Source: Bacillota bacterium
GTDB lineage: Bacteria > Bacillota > Dethiobacteria > Dethiobacterales > Dethiobacteraceae
Direction: 5' to 3'
Length of the DNA stretch: 55,389 nucleotides
NCBI GenBank assembly: GCA_018725565.1
Contig: QLUR01000017.1
Coordinates: 1-55,389, forward strand
The stretch's first letter is position 1. Each line of letters opens with the position of its first letter. The notes beneath the pieces are model-generated. The model saw only the letters and a program-made list of their open reading frames with translations, was not told the origin of the DNA and did not search any database. The position numbers and the translations under genes were made by a program. Shown one piece after another: positions 1 through 8,837 of this stretch.

Positions 1-77
1 AAGAACTGTGGCCGGATGTGACAAGAACTCTGGCCGGATGTCACAGGATTGCTGGCCGGATGCCGCAGGAATACTCA
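1..77. repeat. Left copy of 77-bp terminal inverted repeat (IS21-like end)
   Basis: These 77 bases are the exact reverse complement of the last 77 bases of the window; identity stops sharply at base 78. The repeat contains three tandem ~22-bp units, each carrying a form of the core CATCCGGCCA preceded by TGTGA, TGTCA or TGCGG. Several similar transposase-binding units near the tip are characteristic of IS21-family ends, so an IS21-like assignment is a reasonable inference, but no transposase gene is inside the window. Read outward from the unique DNA, the repeat begins TGAGTATTCC. A 77-base overlap is also what a k=77 de Bruijn assembly leaves where a contig runs into a repeat. Confidence 0.75.
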
Positions 78-2737
78 ACCGAAGCTTTTTGTTTGTTTAT
101 GATGACGACTACTTTGGCGATAAACTCTTCTGGGTTCTCACGGAATAACCATAGTTTTTCTTTTGCCATGCCTTCAAGGATAGCTGTAACTGTCCTTCGC
201 GTAAGGTTTGTGCCATCGGAGACCTTACCGATAATATCATAAGTCGCAAGACCGCCCTGCGCCCTGTCGAGTTTCTTTGTTTCGGTGCGCTCAACATTGA
301 AATCCGTGCCTTCCTGCGACCCTTTTGTGAGGGTGTATGACAGGCGGGCGACTTTCAACTCTGTGTTAATTGCTGTAATTGACTTATTAATGAGTTCATC
401 GCCGTCGAATTCAACGGTGTAGGCGTATTTCTTATTAATGCGCTCCCAGAGTTCCTTGAAGTTCTTCCAATTCTCGTTCAGCGGGTTATCTTTAACCTTC
501 GTGTCGTGACCATTACCCGCCATATCTTTGAGAACGCGTGGATCAAATATAGCCTGTACCAGTTTGTGGACGCTCTCGCCGAGATGAGCAAGTTCAGGCT
601 TCATCGGTGCGAAGCTACCTGTTTCAGCCGCGGCTCGATAGTTATCTGTTACACCGCCATTGTCGTCAACATAATCATTTCGGACGAGATAATTATAGAC
701 TGCTGTGGCTTCTGCAACTGTGAGCGTATGTGTTTGCTCGTCATTCAGATAAACCGTCCTGCCAGAGAAGTATTCCATGCTTGCCTTTGTTGGGCGTTCG
801 TATAGGTCTGACTTAATCTCACTCTGCAAATCAGCAACAAAGCCTGCATAGCTTTCACTTGCAACTACGGTGAGCATATTCACACTCTGAACGAGGGATT
901 CACCACAAGCCTCCAAGTCCTGACGCTCGCCAAGGCTATTCACGCACAGGCGCAAGCCGCGTCCTACTTCTTGCCTCTTTGCTGTAGCGTTGTCAGAGTG
1001 TTTCAGGGTACATATCTGGAAGACGTTGGGATTATCCCACCCTTCGCGTAAGGCTGAGTGAGAAAAGATAAACCTTGTCGGCTCTTCAAAAGAAAGTAAT
1101 CTTTCCTTGTTTTTGAGAATAAGGTCATAAGCAGATATGTCATCGGATCCCTCGGAGCCGCGCTTGACTGTGCTATTCACAGCGCGACCTTTCTTGTCTA
1201 TGGAAAAATAGCCACGATGCGTATCATTTGTCTCAATACCACGCAAATAGGATTGATATTCCGTTGGGAAAAGTGTTAGCCGTTCGTTCAGTGCGGCCGT
1301 ATATTCCTCTTCAAAGATGCGTCCGTATTCACCAAGTATTTCCTCACCTTCGTCACTGTACTGTCGATACTTCGCCACCTCATCAATGAAGAAAAGAGAT
1401 AGGCACTTGATGCCTTGCTCAAATAGTTTTTCCTCCTTGTCAGAATGGGAATTGATTGTTTCACGGATTTGAATACGGCGAATATCCTCCTCGTTGACGT
1501 TTCCGCTTGCTTCACCAGCAGCTAGACTATCACCATTCGAAAACGTGACCGTTGCACATATCGGGTCAATTTCGGCGATGGAGATTCCTCTGTATTCCTC
1601 TAATCCCTTTGAAGCGGTATAAAGACTGTCGGCTACTTCAAGTAAGTGCGTTTCTCTCTTTGGCGAACCCGCTACACGGCTGACTTCAAATTCCAACCGG
1701 GCACGGGGCGGCTTCTTTTTATCTATTACTATGGCGGCAAGGTACATATAACGATTCGTACCGCCGAGATTCTTTAGTTCGAATCCCTTGACCTCTATTT
1801 TTTTAACTAGCTTCTGCTTGAATGCGTCCAGCGCATCAAGGACATAAACAAGATTGTGGCTCGTCTTGTGTGTTGCCGAATAGTTTAGCGAGAACAGTGG
1901 CGCGAAGCTCTTTTTCAGGGCGTTCTGTGTCGCCGTTCCGCCCATCTTCTGTGGCTCGTCGAGAATGATGATCGGACGGTTCGCCTTAATAACGTCGATC
2001 GGTCGACGGCTGCCAAACTCGTCGCGCTTGGTGTAGATTATCCTCGCTGCCTCGTTGCCGCTCCTGCCCTCAATGTTCTTTTCTTCATTCATCGTAGTAT
2101 TAAACGCCTGCGTGTTGATAATCATTACATTTATACCACTATTCTGTGAAAAATCATCAAGCTGGTGAAGATTCGAAGAATTATAAATAAAATGGCGTGC
2201 TTTAAGTCCGTATATTTGCATAAAGTGGTCTTCCAGCATTTCAAAGGACTTCTTCACTCCTTCGCGGATGGCGATGCTCGGTACGACCACGATGAATTTG
2301 CTCCACCCATATGCCTTATAGAGTTCGAACATAGTCTTAATGTAGACATAAGTCTTTCCAGTTCCGGTTTCCATCTCCACGTCAAGCGATACAGCGCCAA
2401 GTCCAGCTGCTATGTCGGTGGAATACTTAATATTGTTTGCCGTCTGAACGGCGTGAATATTTTTCAACAACTGTTCTTTTGAGAGTTGCACGTTTTCGTT
2501 GCGGTAGGCGGTCTCATATTCCTCCTCGACAAGTCGCGTTTCCTCAACAGACAAGGCTGAATAAGAGATTGGCATAAATCCTCTACGCGCTGTTCTTTCT
2601 TCTTCGCTAAGTCGTTTCTCGCTACCGATGTCTCGGCGGTATTTCGACTGGCCAACATTCGGCTGACCCTTAAATACACGAACGACGCTATCTGCGGCTT
2701 CCGTCTGGAAAGGCTGTATCTTAAACTGAAACTTCAT
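41..2737 (-). pseudogene. Type III restriction enzyme Res subunit, truncated by IS end
   Basis: This is the ATP-dependent helicase/translocase and nuclease subunit of a type III restriction-modification complex, which acts with Mod. Helicase motifs are clear: GTGKT at residues 125-129, a DEPQKM Walker B-like motif near 262, NYSATHK, SALREGWDNPNVFQ and the arginine-finger motif RQEVGRGLRL. The start codon directly follows the mod stop (TAAATG). The last ~13 codons (SVEYSCGIRPAIL) are read from the 77-bp terminal repeat, not from native sequence. Family members of ~970 residues carry a PD-(D/E)xK nuclease at the extreme C-terminus. Here the protein stops at 898 just after the NPEEFIAKV region, so the nuclease is missing. 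The fragment would be cleavage-dead, though it may still bind Mod and hydrolyse ATP. The rest of the gene may lie beyond the mobile element. Confidence 0.88.
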
Positions 2738-4654
2738 TTACAGTACCATCCTTATCGTGTTCGGGCTGTAAGTAGCAAACACCTGCTCGAAGTTAACCAT
2801 CGCACTGTCGTTTGCGAAGCTGCTGTCGCGGAACACGGCATAGTAAGGCTTCTTCTTGGCAATTTCCGTAATGAGACCAGTGTCGACCTGCTTGAAGCAA
2901 GCAATCAGGAAGTTATCATTAACCGAAAATACATCGCTATTCTGCGTGATTCTCGCCGAGAGCGGAATACCAAGATCGAGCATCACTTGGAATAGCAAGT
3001 CTTCATCCGTGCGATCTTCTTTGATGTTATCCATAAAGCCGAAAAGACTCTGCTGCTTTTGAGCCATTGTCAGGAACTCTTCTGGCGTGTAGTACACGTC
3101 TTTCATATTACTGCTATCAAGTTTGAGGACGCGGAAACCTGTATCAACTTGCAGACCTTTTATGCTTTCTTTAATCTTTGCACCGGCACGGCGAATGCGC
3201 TCTTTTCCGATTTCGCAGATAGTCGGGTATTCGGCAATATCCGTCTTTTCAGGAAGTTGCACCATTATAAATTTTCGCCGCGCATTGTCCTCGGAGTTCA
3301 ACTGCATTATCGCATGAGCGGTAGTTGCAGAACCAGAGAAGAAGTCGAGAATAAGGTCATCTTTTCTCGAAACCAATAGTATCAAGTGCTTTATCAATTC
3401 AACAGGCTTCGGGAAGTCGAAATATTTAGCACCGAATAGCGCTTCCAATTCGGAAGAACCATTCTTTGTATTAGCTATATCACTGAATACGGACTTTGGA
3501 TTGTAAGTCCCACGCTCTTTTTCGTAGAACAGGATGCCTTGTTTATTGAAATAAAAACGAACGACTTTTTGCCCCTTTGAGTCGTAGGTTTCTTTTCCAG
3601 CCATCCAATCACGCACTTGATTAGCCATACCCCAACCAGCCTTAATAGTTGTGGGGGCTACAAGTTTACCATTCTTAAATTCCATTTTTTCAGAGATAAT
3701 AAACTCTTGCTCACTTCCGCCCAATACGCCTGTAAACACGGCATTATCACCCTCGAAAGGGAATCCCACAGGAAAAGTTATCTCCGTTGCAGGGTTTGCT
3801 TTGGAGATCTTCTTCAAGGCACCGTGTACTATGTTTTCATCGCTTATGGCATCAAAATTCGGCAAAACAGTTTTATTTTTGCAGTATACAAGAATATATT
3901 CGTGGGAACGTGTGAAATGCCCTGCTTGTGTACCAGTTCCTAAATCCCATATTGCTTGACATAGAAAATTTGACGAGCCGAAAATCTCATCACAGGCTTT
4001 GCGTAAATTGTGTGCTTCGCTATTGTCGTTGTTATCGGCGATGCTGATAAAGATTACTCCGTCTTCGGTCAACAAATCACGAGCAACCTTTAACCTTGGG
4101 TAAATCATATTCAGCCAGTCGGTGTGAAATCGTCCATTACTATCAAGGTTTGGCGTGAGGCGGTTGCCTTGCTCATCATACTGCCCGTCGCGTCGTAAAA
4201 ACTCACCAGTATCCTCCGCAAAATAATCCTCGTATACAAAATCCTTGCCGGTGTTATACGGTGGATCGATATATATCATTTTCACACGGTTGAGGTATGT
4301 CTCTCGAAGCAGTTTCAGAACATCCAGGTTATCGCCCTCTATGTAGAGATTCTCGGTCGTGTCAAAGTCCACGCTTTCCTCACGACATGGGCGCAGAGCA
4401 GCAGCAATCGGCGCATTGGCAAGCAGTATGCTCTTGCGCTTGTCCGGCCATGTGAACTGATAGCGTTCTTCACGCCCCTCAACAACGTGGGCGTTGATTT
4501 CCTGCGCTAATACATCCTTATCAATTGCACGGACGACCGAACCGTTCTCGTCTACGGTCTCGGTTACAGCGTTTGGGAACAGCTTTACGAGGGCAGCAAA
4601 ATTTTCGTCCGCGAGGGACGGTGTACGCATAGCAAGTTTTTCAGTATTACTCAT
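2738..4654 (-). CDS. Type III DNA adenine methyltransferase, Mod subunit
   Basis: This subunit recognises the target site and transfers methyl from S-adenosylmethionine to N6 of adenine in a type III restriction-modification complex. The catalytic motif DPPYN is at residues 130-134, and the SAM-binding motif DFFSGSATTAHA lies downstream near residue 440, the beta-class order of motifs. The segment between them is the likely target-recognition domain. At 638 residues it has the normal length for a type III Mod. Its start overlaps the upstream DUF4391 gene by 8 bases and its stop abuts the res start, so mod and res are translationally linked. It appears intact, so host methylation may persist even though Res is truncated. 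Confidence 0.93.
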   Translation of the reverse strand: MSNTEKLAMRTPSLADENFAALVKLFPNAVTETVDENGSVVRAIDKDVLAQEINAHVVEGREERYQFTWPDKRKSILLANAPIAAALRPCREESVDFDTTENLYIEGDNLDVLKLLRETYLNRVKMIYIDPPYNTGKDFVYEDYFAEDTGEFLRRDGQYDEQGNRLTPNLDSNGRFHTDWLNMIYPRLKVARDLLTEDGVIFISIADNNDNSEAHNLRKACDEIFGSSNFLCQAIWDLGTGTQAGHFTRSHEYILVYCKNKTVLPNFDAISDENIVHGALKKISKANPATEITFPVGFPFEGDNAVFTGVLGGSEQEFIISEKMEFKNGKLVAPTTIKAGWGMANQVRDWMAGKETYDSKGQKVVRFYFNKQGILFYEKERGTYNPKSVFSDIANTKNGSSELEALFGAKYFDFPKPVELIKHLILLVSRKDDLILDFFSGSATTAHAIMQLNSEDNARRKFIMVQLPEKTDIAEYPTICEIGKERIRRAGAKIKESIKGLQVDTGFRVLKLDSSNMKDVYYTPEEFLTMAQKQQSLFGFMDNIKEDRTDEDLLFQVMLDLGIPLSARITQNSDVFSVNDNFLIACFKQVDTGLITEIAKKKPYYAVFRDSSFANDSAMVNFEQVFATYSPNTIRMVL

Positions 4655-5264
4655 TGGATCTTCCTCCTAATTCTATCTTCAATCGTCTTATTTCTTCGGC
4701 TAACTCCCACTTTCTACGGGGTTGGCGTTCAGTCATCGCTTTCTTTTCAAGGGCAGTTATTTGCTTTTGTAGTTTCACTTGACGGTCGTTCTCGGCGATG
4801 GTCATGTTAAGGTCTTTGCCACCAGTGAGGTCGATGCCGCCTATCTGAGCAATGATGTTCTCCCACATAGCTTCAAGGTCAAGTCCACTCAAGGATACCT
4901 TCCAGTCGGCGAGTGGCTTGCTTTCGGACATCAGCACCTTTTCGGCTCTATAAACGGCAAGCCGTGCATTGTCACCCGATTGAAGCACGAACAGCATCCG
5001 TTGGTCAATCAGCTTCGACAAAAGTGAAATGTTCTTCTTGTCACACTCTACAGTCTTCAGCGTGACCAGAACAACGTAAACCGCCGAAACGTCTGCGCTT
5101 GCCTTAATAGCCACTGTCTGCGGCGAGATTTCCGCCACAATCGATAGGCGGTTTATCTGATCGTCAAAAAGCTTGCGGTCGGTAGGCGATGGCTTGAACC
5201 TATCGAATATCGCCTTCTTGGGAAGGGCTTTTGCAAGCTCAGTTGCCTTTGGCAGGCCTAACAT
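4647..5264 (-). CDS. DUF4391 domain protein of the defence operon
   Basis: This 205-aa protein begins MLGLPKATELAKALPKKAIF, which I recognise as the start of the DUF4391 family; its biochemical role is unknown. The C-terminal third is charged and probably coiled coil (QKQITALEKKAMTERQ and following). I chose the ATG at 5264 because AAGTGAGGTGG sits just upstream; a GTG three codons earlier overlaps that site. It lies between a helicase and the mod gene, with a short gap on one side and an 8-base overlap on the other. From memory, helicase-DUF4391-Mod-Res is a recurring arrangement in Firmicutes, which suggests it belongs to the restriction complex rather than being a passenger. Confidence 0.82.
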   Translation of the reverse strand: MLGLPKATELAKALPKKAIFDRFKPSPTDRKLFDDQINRLSIVAEISPQTVAIKASADVSAVYVVLVTLKTVECDKKNISLLSKLIDQRMLFVLQSGDNARLAVYRAEKVLMSESKPLADWKVSLSGLDLEAMWENIIAQIGGIDLTGGKDLNMTIAENDRQVKLQKQITALEKKAMTERQPRRKWELAEEIRRLKIELGGRSNE

Positions 5265-5274
5265 ACAAACCACC

Positions 5275-8200
5275 TCACTTTACAGCCACGAAGCAGACCA
5301 GTTCGAAATCGTCCAATCCGTCAATCGTTTTCGCAGCAAGAGATACTTGCTTGCCTGAAAGAAAACTGTCGATGGAATCTTCCTCATTCAGATCAACAAC
5401 GGACTTCACGGCAAAGTAGAGCAGATCAGAGTAGTGCCGCATATTTCTGCCGTCCTTGGTTTCGGCGTTGAACAGCCTGCACAATTCAACTTCGGGCTTA
5501 TCCTTACCTTTACATAGTTGCCGGAAAACATCGAGAAGTTTCTTTGGCTGCAGGTGGTCTATATGAATTACCGAACCGTCGCGAACGTAGACCATATAAA
5601 ATGGGTGCAGCTGGTTCTGGTTTTGTCTATTTATTCTGGCGTTCCGGTTCTTCAGTATGAATATCGTGCCGTTGGGCGAGTCGCCGTTGCCTGCTACCAC
5701 CGCGTGAAGACCAAACGGGGTATTATCAAGTTCCCCATGGTTCTTGACGTATTCGAGTAAGTCGAGCCGAAATTCATTCAGCCCCAAATCCATAATCGAA
5801 ACACCAGACTGCATTTCCTCAATGTCAATGACCTCGTTCTGTAGCTTTTCAAGCTGTGCCTTACGGTATTCGAGGTCACCTAATTCTTCAGGGTCGATGG
5901 GGTTGTCATCTCCCGTTGATGTCATAACGGTAGCCTTCATACGGGTTTCCACACGTCCTTTAAGTTCAAGGTACTTATCAAGGTCGATGTTAGGCCAGAA
6001 ATTCACAAGTTGTATCTTGTCATTACGGCTCCCGATACGATCAATACGTCCAAACCGTTGAATGATACGAACTGGGTTCCAATGGATGTCGTAGTTGACA
6101 CAGTAGTCGCAGTCTTGCAGATTTTGACCTTCCGATATACAGTCAGTCGCAATCAGAATGTCGATTTCGGCAGGATCGTCTGGCATCAACAGCTTTTTGT
6201 CTTTGGACATTGGCGAGAACAACGTTAGGATCGTATTCAGATCAGCACGCTTTAGCTTAACAGTCGTCCTTCCATCGGTCGTGCCAGTTATCATCGCGGT
6301 GTCAAGACCATACTTCTCCTTAACGATCGGAGCGACCTCTCTATAAAGGTAATCTACCGTATCAGAAAACGCTGAGAAGAGCAAAATTTTCTTATTGCCT
6401 GGATTGAACGGGTGCTGGATTTTATCAGCGATTAGCTGGAACAGCGTTTGTAGTTTAGTGTCATGATCGGGCGTGATGTCCTCTATCAAAATCATTAACA
6501 GTTCCAGGATTTCAGAATCTTCGGCAAGTTTGGCCCGCCATGAGATATAGTCCATGTCAGCTAGGTCGATGTCCAACTTTTTGACCGTGCTTTCAAAGAA
6601 GTCAGTGTTGCTGTCATCACTGTCAAAGTCGTCCCCTGAAAATTCTTGCATGTTGATCATTCGCTGTGTTCCACTCACATAATCGTCGATATCAGCAATT
6701 GTGCTGTTGATCAAATTCCTAACACGACCAAGCGTAATGCGGAAGGAGTAGACCGAACTTTCAAGCCGTTTCAGGAGGTTGATACACATCAAACGACGGA
6801 TACCGATTTCTCGTCCGGCACGATCAATGTTCTTACTTGGATCTATATATTTAACCCTTCGACTTTCAAGCAGGAAGTCGGTCGGAATGTAGATGGCGAG
6901 GTTCAGCTTCATTAATTGATCGTAAATCTCATCGTAGTCTATTGCCGATTCGAGGTCAGTCAACCTCGGGCGGAGCAGGAGTGGCTTCATTCTTTCAGGA
7001 AATTTGCCTATTTCAGCCATGTTGTAGTATTTTTCAATATGCTTACGCGAACGGGCAATCGTTACACTATCAAGCATCGTAAAAAAGTCAAAATCAAGAG
7101 AGCTCAACAATTCCTCAGTCGTTCGCTCTTCAGGTTTGAGTTTACTCCACTTGTTAAAGGCAGTCTGGGCGTTTCGGAAGATAACGTCAATCGGCTTCGC
7201 AGTGTCGAGTTTTTCATTTATTAACATGGGATTGCCTTCATATGCAAGTGCAAGCTGATGCCTAAGATCGGAAAAACCGTTATTCACAGGCGTTGCCGAA
7301 AGCATGAGAACTTTTGTCTTCACGCCCTTGCGGATTACCTTGTTTAACAATTGGAGATAGCGGTTTTCACGTTTGTCATCTCCTCTTCCTGAATAGTCTC
7401 CACCATTACGGAAGTTATGGCTTTCGTCGATGACTACAAGGTCGTAGTTGCCCCAATTCAGTTTAGAAAGGTCGATGCCATCTGAAAAACCTCGTTCCCT
7501 TGACAAATCTGTATGGTAAAGGACATCATAGCGCAGACGGTCTGCCGCTATTGGATTGTTCAAATAGTTTTCTTTGAAGGTGTGCCAGTTGTCGCCTAAC
7601 TTCTTCGGACAAAGCACAAGAACCATGCGATTTCGAAGTTCGTAATACTTAATGACTGAGAGCGCAGTGAACGTCTTACCAAGACCAACACTGTCTGCTA
7701 GTATACAGCCGTTATATTTTTCTAATTTATTAATAATCGCTAGCGTCGCGTCCTTTTGGAAATCGTAGAGCTTATTCCATATCTTCGTTTCCTTGAAGCC
7801 TGTTGCCTCGTTAGGTAACACGTCCTCAGAGATGTTCTCTAAAAACTCATTGAAAATATTGTATAGAGCGACGAAATATATAAATTCAGGAGTGTTTTCA
7901 TTATAGGCGGCAGTAATACCATCAACAACCTGGTCAGTAACATTCTCAAGCAGGCTTTTATCGTTCCATATTTGGTCGAACATACGAATATACTCGCCTG
8001 ATAAAGGCGCGAACATCTTATTAACCGGGTTGATAATGTTGTTCCCACGTTCGCAGCCAATATCAGAGGTGGTGAAACCTTGAAGTGGCATATAAGTTGT
8101 GACTTCTGAGCCATGAACATTCATAAATCCACTAATATTACCGCCCGTCAGATTGGAACGAAACTGCACTTTATTTCGAATCCAATCGGCACATTCGCGA

Positions 8201-8511
8201 GCGATGGCTTTCTGGGTCAATTCGTTGCGTAGCTTAACCTCGAACTCCGTACCATAAAGGGATCGTTCTCTGTCAAGGCGAGGTATGTAAAACTCCCGTT
8301 TTGCTTTTGGAGCCTTCTCTTGTAAAAACGTTGGCGAGGTAAATATAAAGCGCAACTCATCAATACCATCAAGCTGTTTTTTTAGGGCTTGATAGGCATA
8401 TATAGAGAAACAAGCCGCCGCCACAGACAGCTTATCACCCTTTTTTATTGTAACTGTTAAATCGTCTTTGACGGTTCTACTCACATTATCGAGCATTTCT
8501 GGCATTTGCAT
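5275..8511 (-). CDS. SNF2-type helicase with PLD-like N-terminus
   Basis: This is a large superfamily 2 ATPase expected to translocate on or remodel DNA. The ATPase motifs are GCILADSVGLGKTFTA (Walker A), LVVIDESHNFRN (DESH box), KVLMLSATPVNN and, in the second RecA lobe, ATDCISEGQNLQ and IIQRFGRIDRIGS. The ~200-residue N-terminal region resembles the phospholipase D-like region found in this group of helicases, but I cannot identify a complete HKD motif, so nuclease activity is uncertain. I place the start at 8511 rather than 8583 because GAGGGTGA lies just upstream of that ATG and the extra residues read like shadow sequence. It sits between the HTH gene and DUF4391 in the same operon. The product is about 1078 residues. 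Confidence 0.85.
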   Translation of the reverse strand: MQMPEMLDNVSRTVKDDLTVTIKKGDKLSVAAACFSIYAYQALKKQLDGIDELRFIFTSPTFLQEKAPKAKREFYIPRLDRERSLYGTEFEVKLRNELTQKAIARECADWIRNKVQFRSNLTGGNISGFMNVHGSEVTTYMPLQGFTTSDIGCERGNNIINPVNKMFAPLSGEYIRMFDQIWNDKSLLENVTDQVVDGITAAYNENTPEFIYFVALYNIFNEFLENISEDVLPNEATGFKETKIWNKLYDFQKDATLAIINKLEKYNGCILADSVGLGKTFTALSVIKYYELRNRMVLVLCPKKLGDNWHTFKENYLNNPIAADRLRYDVLYHTDLSRERGFSDGIDLSKLNWGNYDLVVIDESHNFRNGGDYSGRGDDKRENRYLQLLNKVIRKGVKTKVLMLSATPVNNGFSDLRHQLALAYEGNPMLINEKLDTAKPIDVIFRNAQTAFNKWSKLKPEERTTEELLSSLDFDFFTMLDSVTIARSRKHIEKYYNMAEIGKFPERMKPLLLRPRLTDLESAIDYDEIYDQLMKLNLAIYIPTDFLLESRRVKYIDPSKNIDRAGREIGIRRLMCINLLKRLESSVYSFRITLGRVRNLINSTIADIDDYVSGTQRMINMQEFSGDDFDSDDSNTDFFESTVKKLDIDLADMDYISWRAKLAEDSEILELLMILIEDITPDHDTKLQTLFQLIADKIQHPFNPGNKKILLFSAFSDTVDYLYREVAPIVKEKYGLDTAMITGTTDGRTTVKLKRADLNTILTLFSPMSKDKKLLMPDDPAEIDILIATDCISEGQNLQDCDYCVNYDIHWNPVRIIQRFGRIDRIGSRNDKIQLVNFWPNIDLDKYLELKGRVETRMKATVMTSTGDDNPIDPEELGDLEYRKAQLEKLQNEVIDIEEMQSGVSIMDLGLNEFRLDLLEYVKNHGELDNTPFGLHAVVAGNGDSPNGTIFILKNRNARINRQNQNQLHPFYMVYVRDGSVIHIDHLQPKKLLDVFRQLCKGKDKPEVELCRLFNAETKDGRNMRHYSDLLYFAVKSVVDLNEEDSIDSFLSGKQVSLAAKTIDGLDDFELVCFVAVK

Positions 8512-8546
8512 TGGCTTCACCCTCTTTTCCAGTACTTTACATTGTT

Positions 8547-8738
8547 TTACTCTATCTCGGCACTCTTCCCGCTGTTTACCCAAGCGTCCACTTCTGAAAT
8601 CTTGAACTTGTACTGTTTGCCAATCCGACGATGCGGAATGACGTCTTTTTTAATCCAATTCCGGATGGTGTCCTTGCTTACGCCGAGATGCTCGGCAATT
8701 CCTTCAAGGCTTGACCACTTTTCAGGTTCGTTAGTCAT
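8547..8738 (-). CDS. Small helix-turn-helix protein (excisionase/MerR-like)
   Basis: This 63-aa protein is essentially one winged helix-turn-helix: SLEGIAEHLGVSKDTIRNWI is the HTH, and PHRRIGKQYKFKISEVDAWV is the typical wing and terminal helix of excisionase/DNA-binding domain families. AGGAGG lies 9 bases ahead of the ATG and overlaps the stop of the preceding 28-aa ORF. It probably binds DNA at a specific site. Because it opens the helicase-DUF4391-mod-res block, it may be the local regulator of the restriction genes or part of the complex. A role as a true recombination directionality factor is possible but nothing nearby supports it. Confidence 0.85.
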   Translation of the reverse strand: MTNEPEKWSSLEGIAEHLGVSKDTIRNWIKKDVIPHRRIGKQYKFKISEVDAWVNSGKSAEIE

Positions 8739-8750
8739 GTGTTTTACCTC

Positions 8751-8837
8751 CTAGTGTTGATCCTCAACATAAACCATAATAATATTACCGTTTGTCATAT
8801 CGATATTAATGCTCCTCTGATTGATGGAGTTACTCAT
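8751..8837 (-). CDS. 28-aa micro-ORF made almost entirely of the shared NACHT/effector motif
   Basis: This reading frame starts at an ATG that overlaps the NACHT stop codon (ATGA) and ends at TAG just before the next gene's SD site. Its product contains QRSINIDMTNGNI at residues 7-19. That segment aligns without gaps to QTIIYIQTMSGNI in the NACHT N-terminus and QKFISIETMNGDI at the C-terminus of the 295-aa protein. The four-base coupling mirrors the coupling between those two genes, and GAGGAG lies in the last NACHT codons upstream. I infer that it is a real translated peptide, perhaps a nucleator, adaptor or competitive inhibitor of motif assembly. No function is established. Confidence 0.6.
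   Translation of the reverse strand: MSNSINQRSINIDMTNGNIIMVYVEDQH

Noticed and set aside
41-5264. DISARM or BREX assignment for the methylase/helicase genes
   Set aside because: No drmA/drmB, PglZ, BrxC or BrxL-like gene is present; Mod and Res motifs fit type III restriction.
8503-8583. Start of the helicase gene at 8583
   Set aside because: The first 24 codons overlap the HTH gene and have no SD site; GAGGGTGA lies directly ahead of the ATG at 8511.
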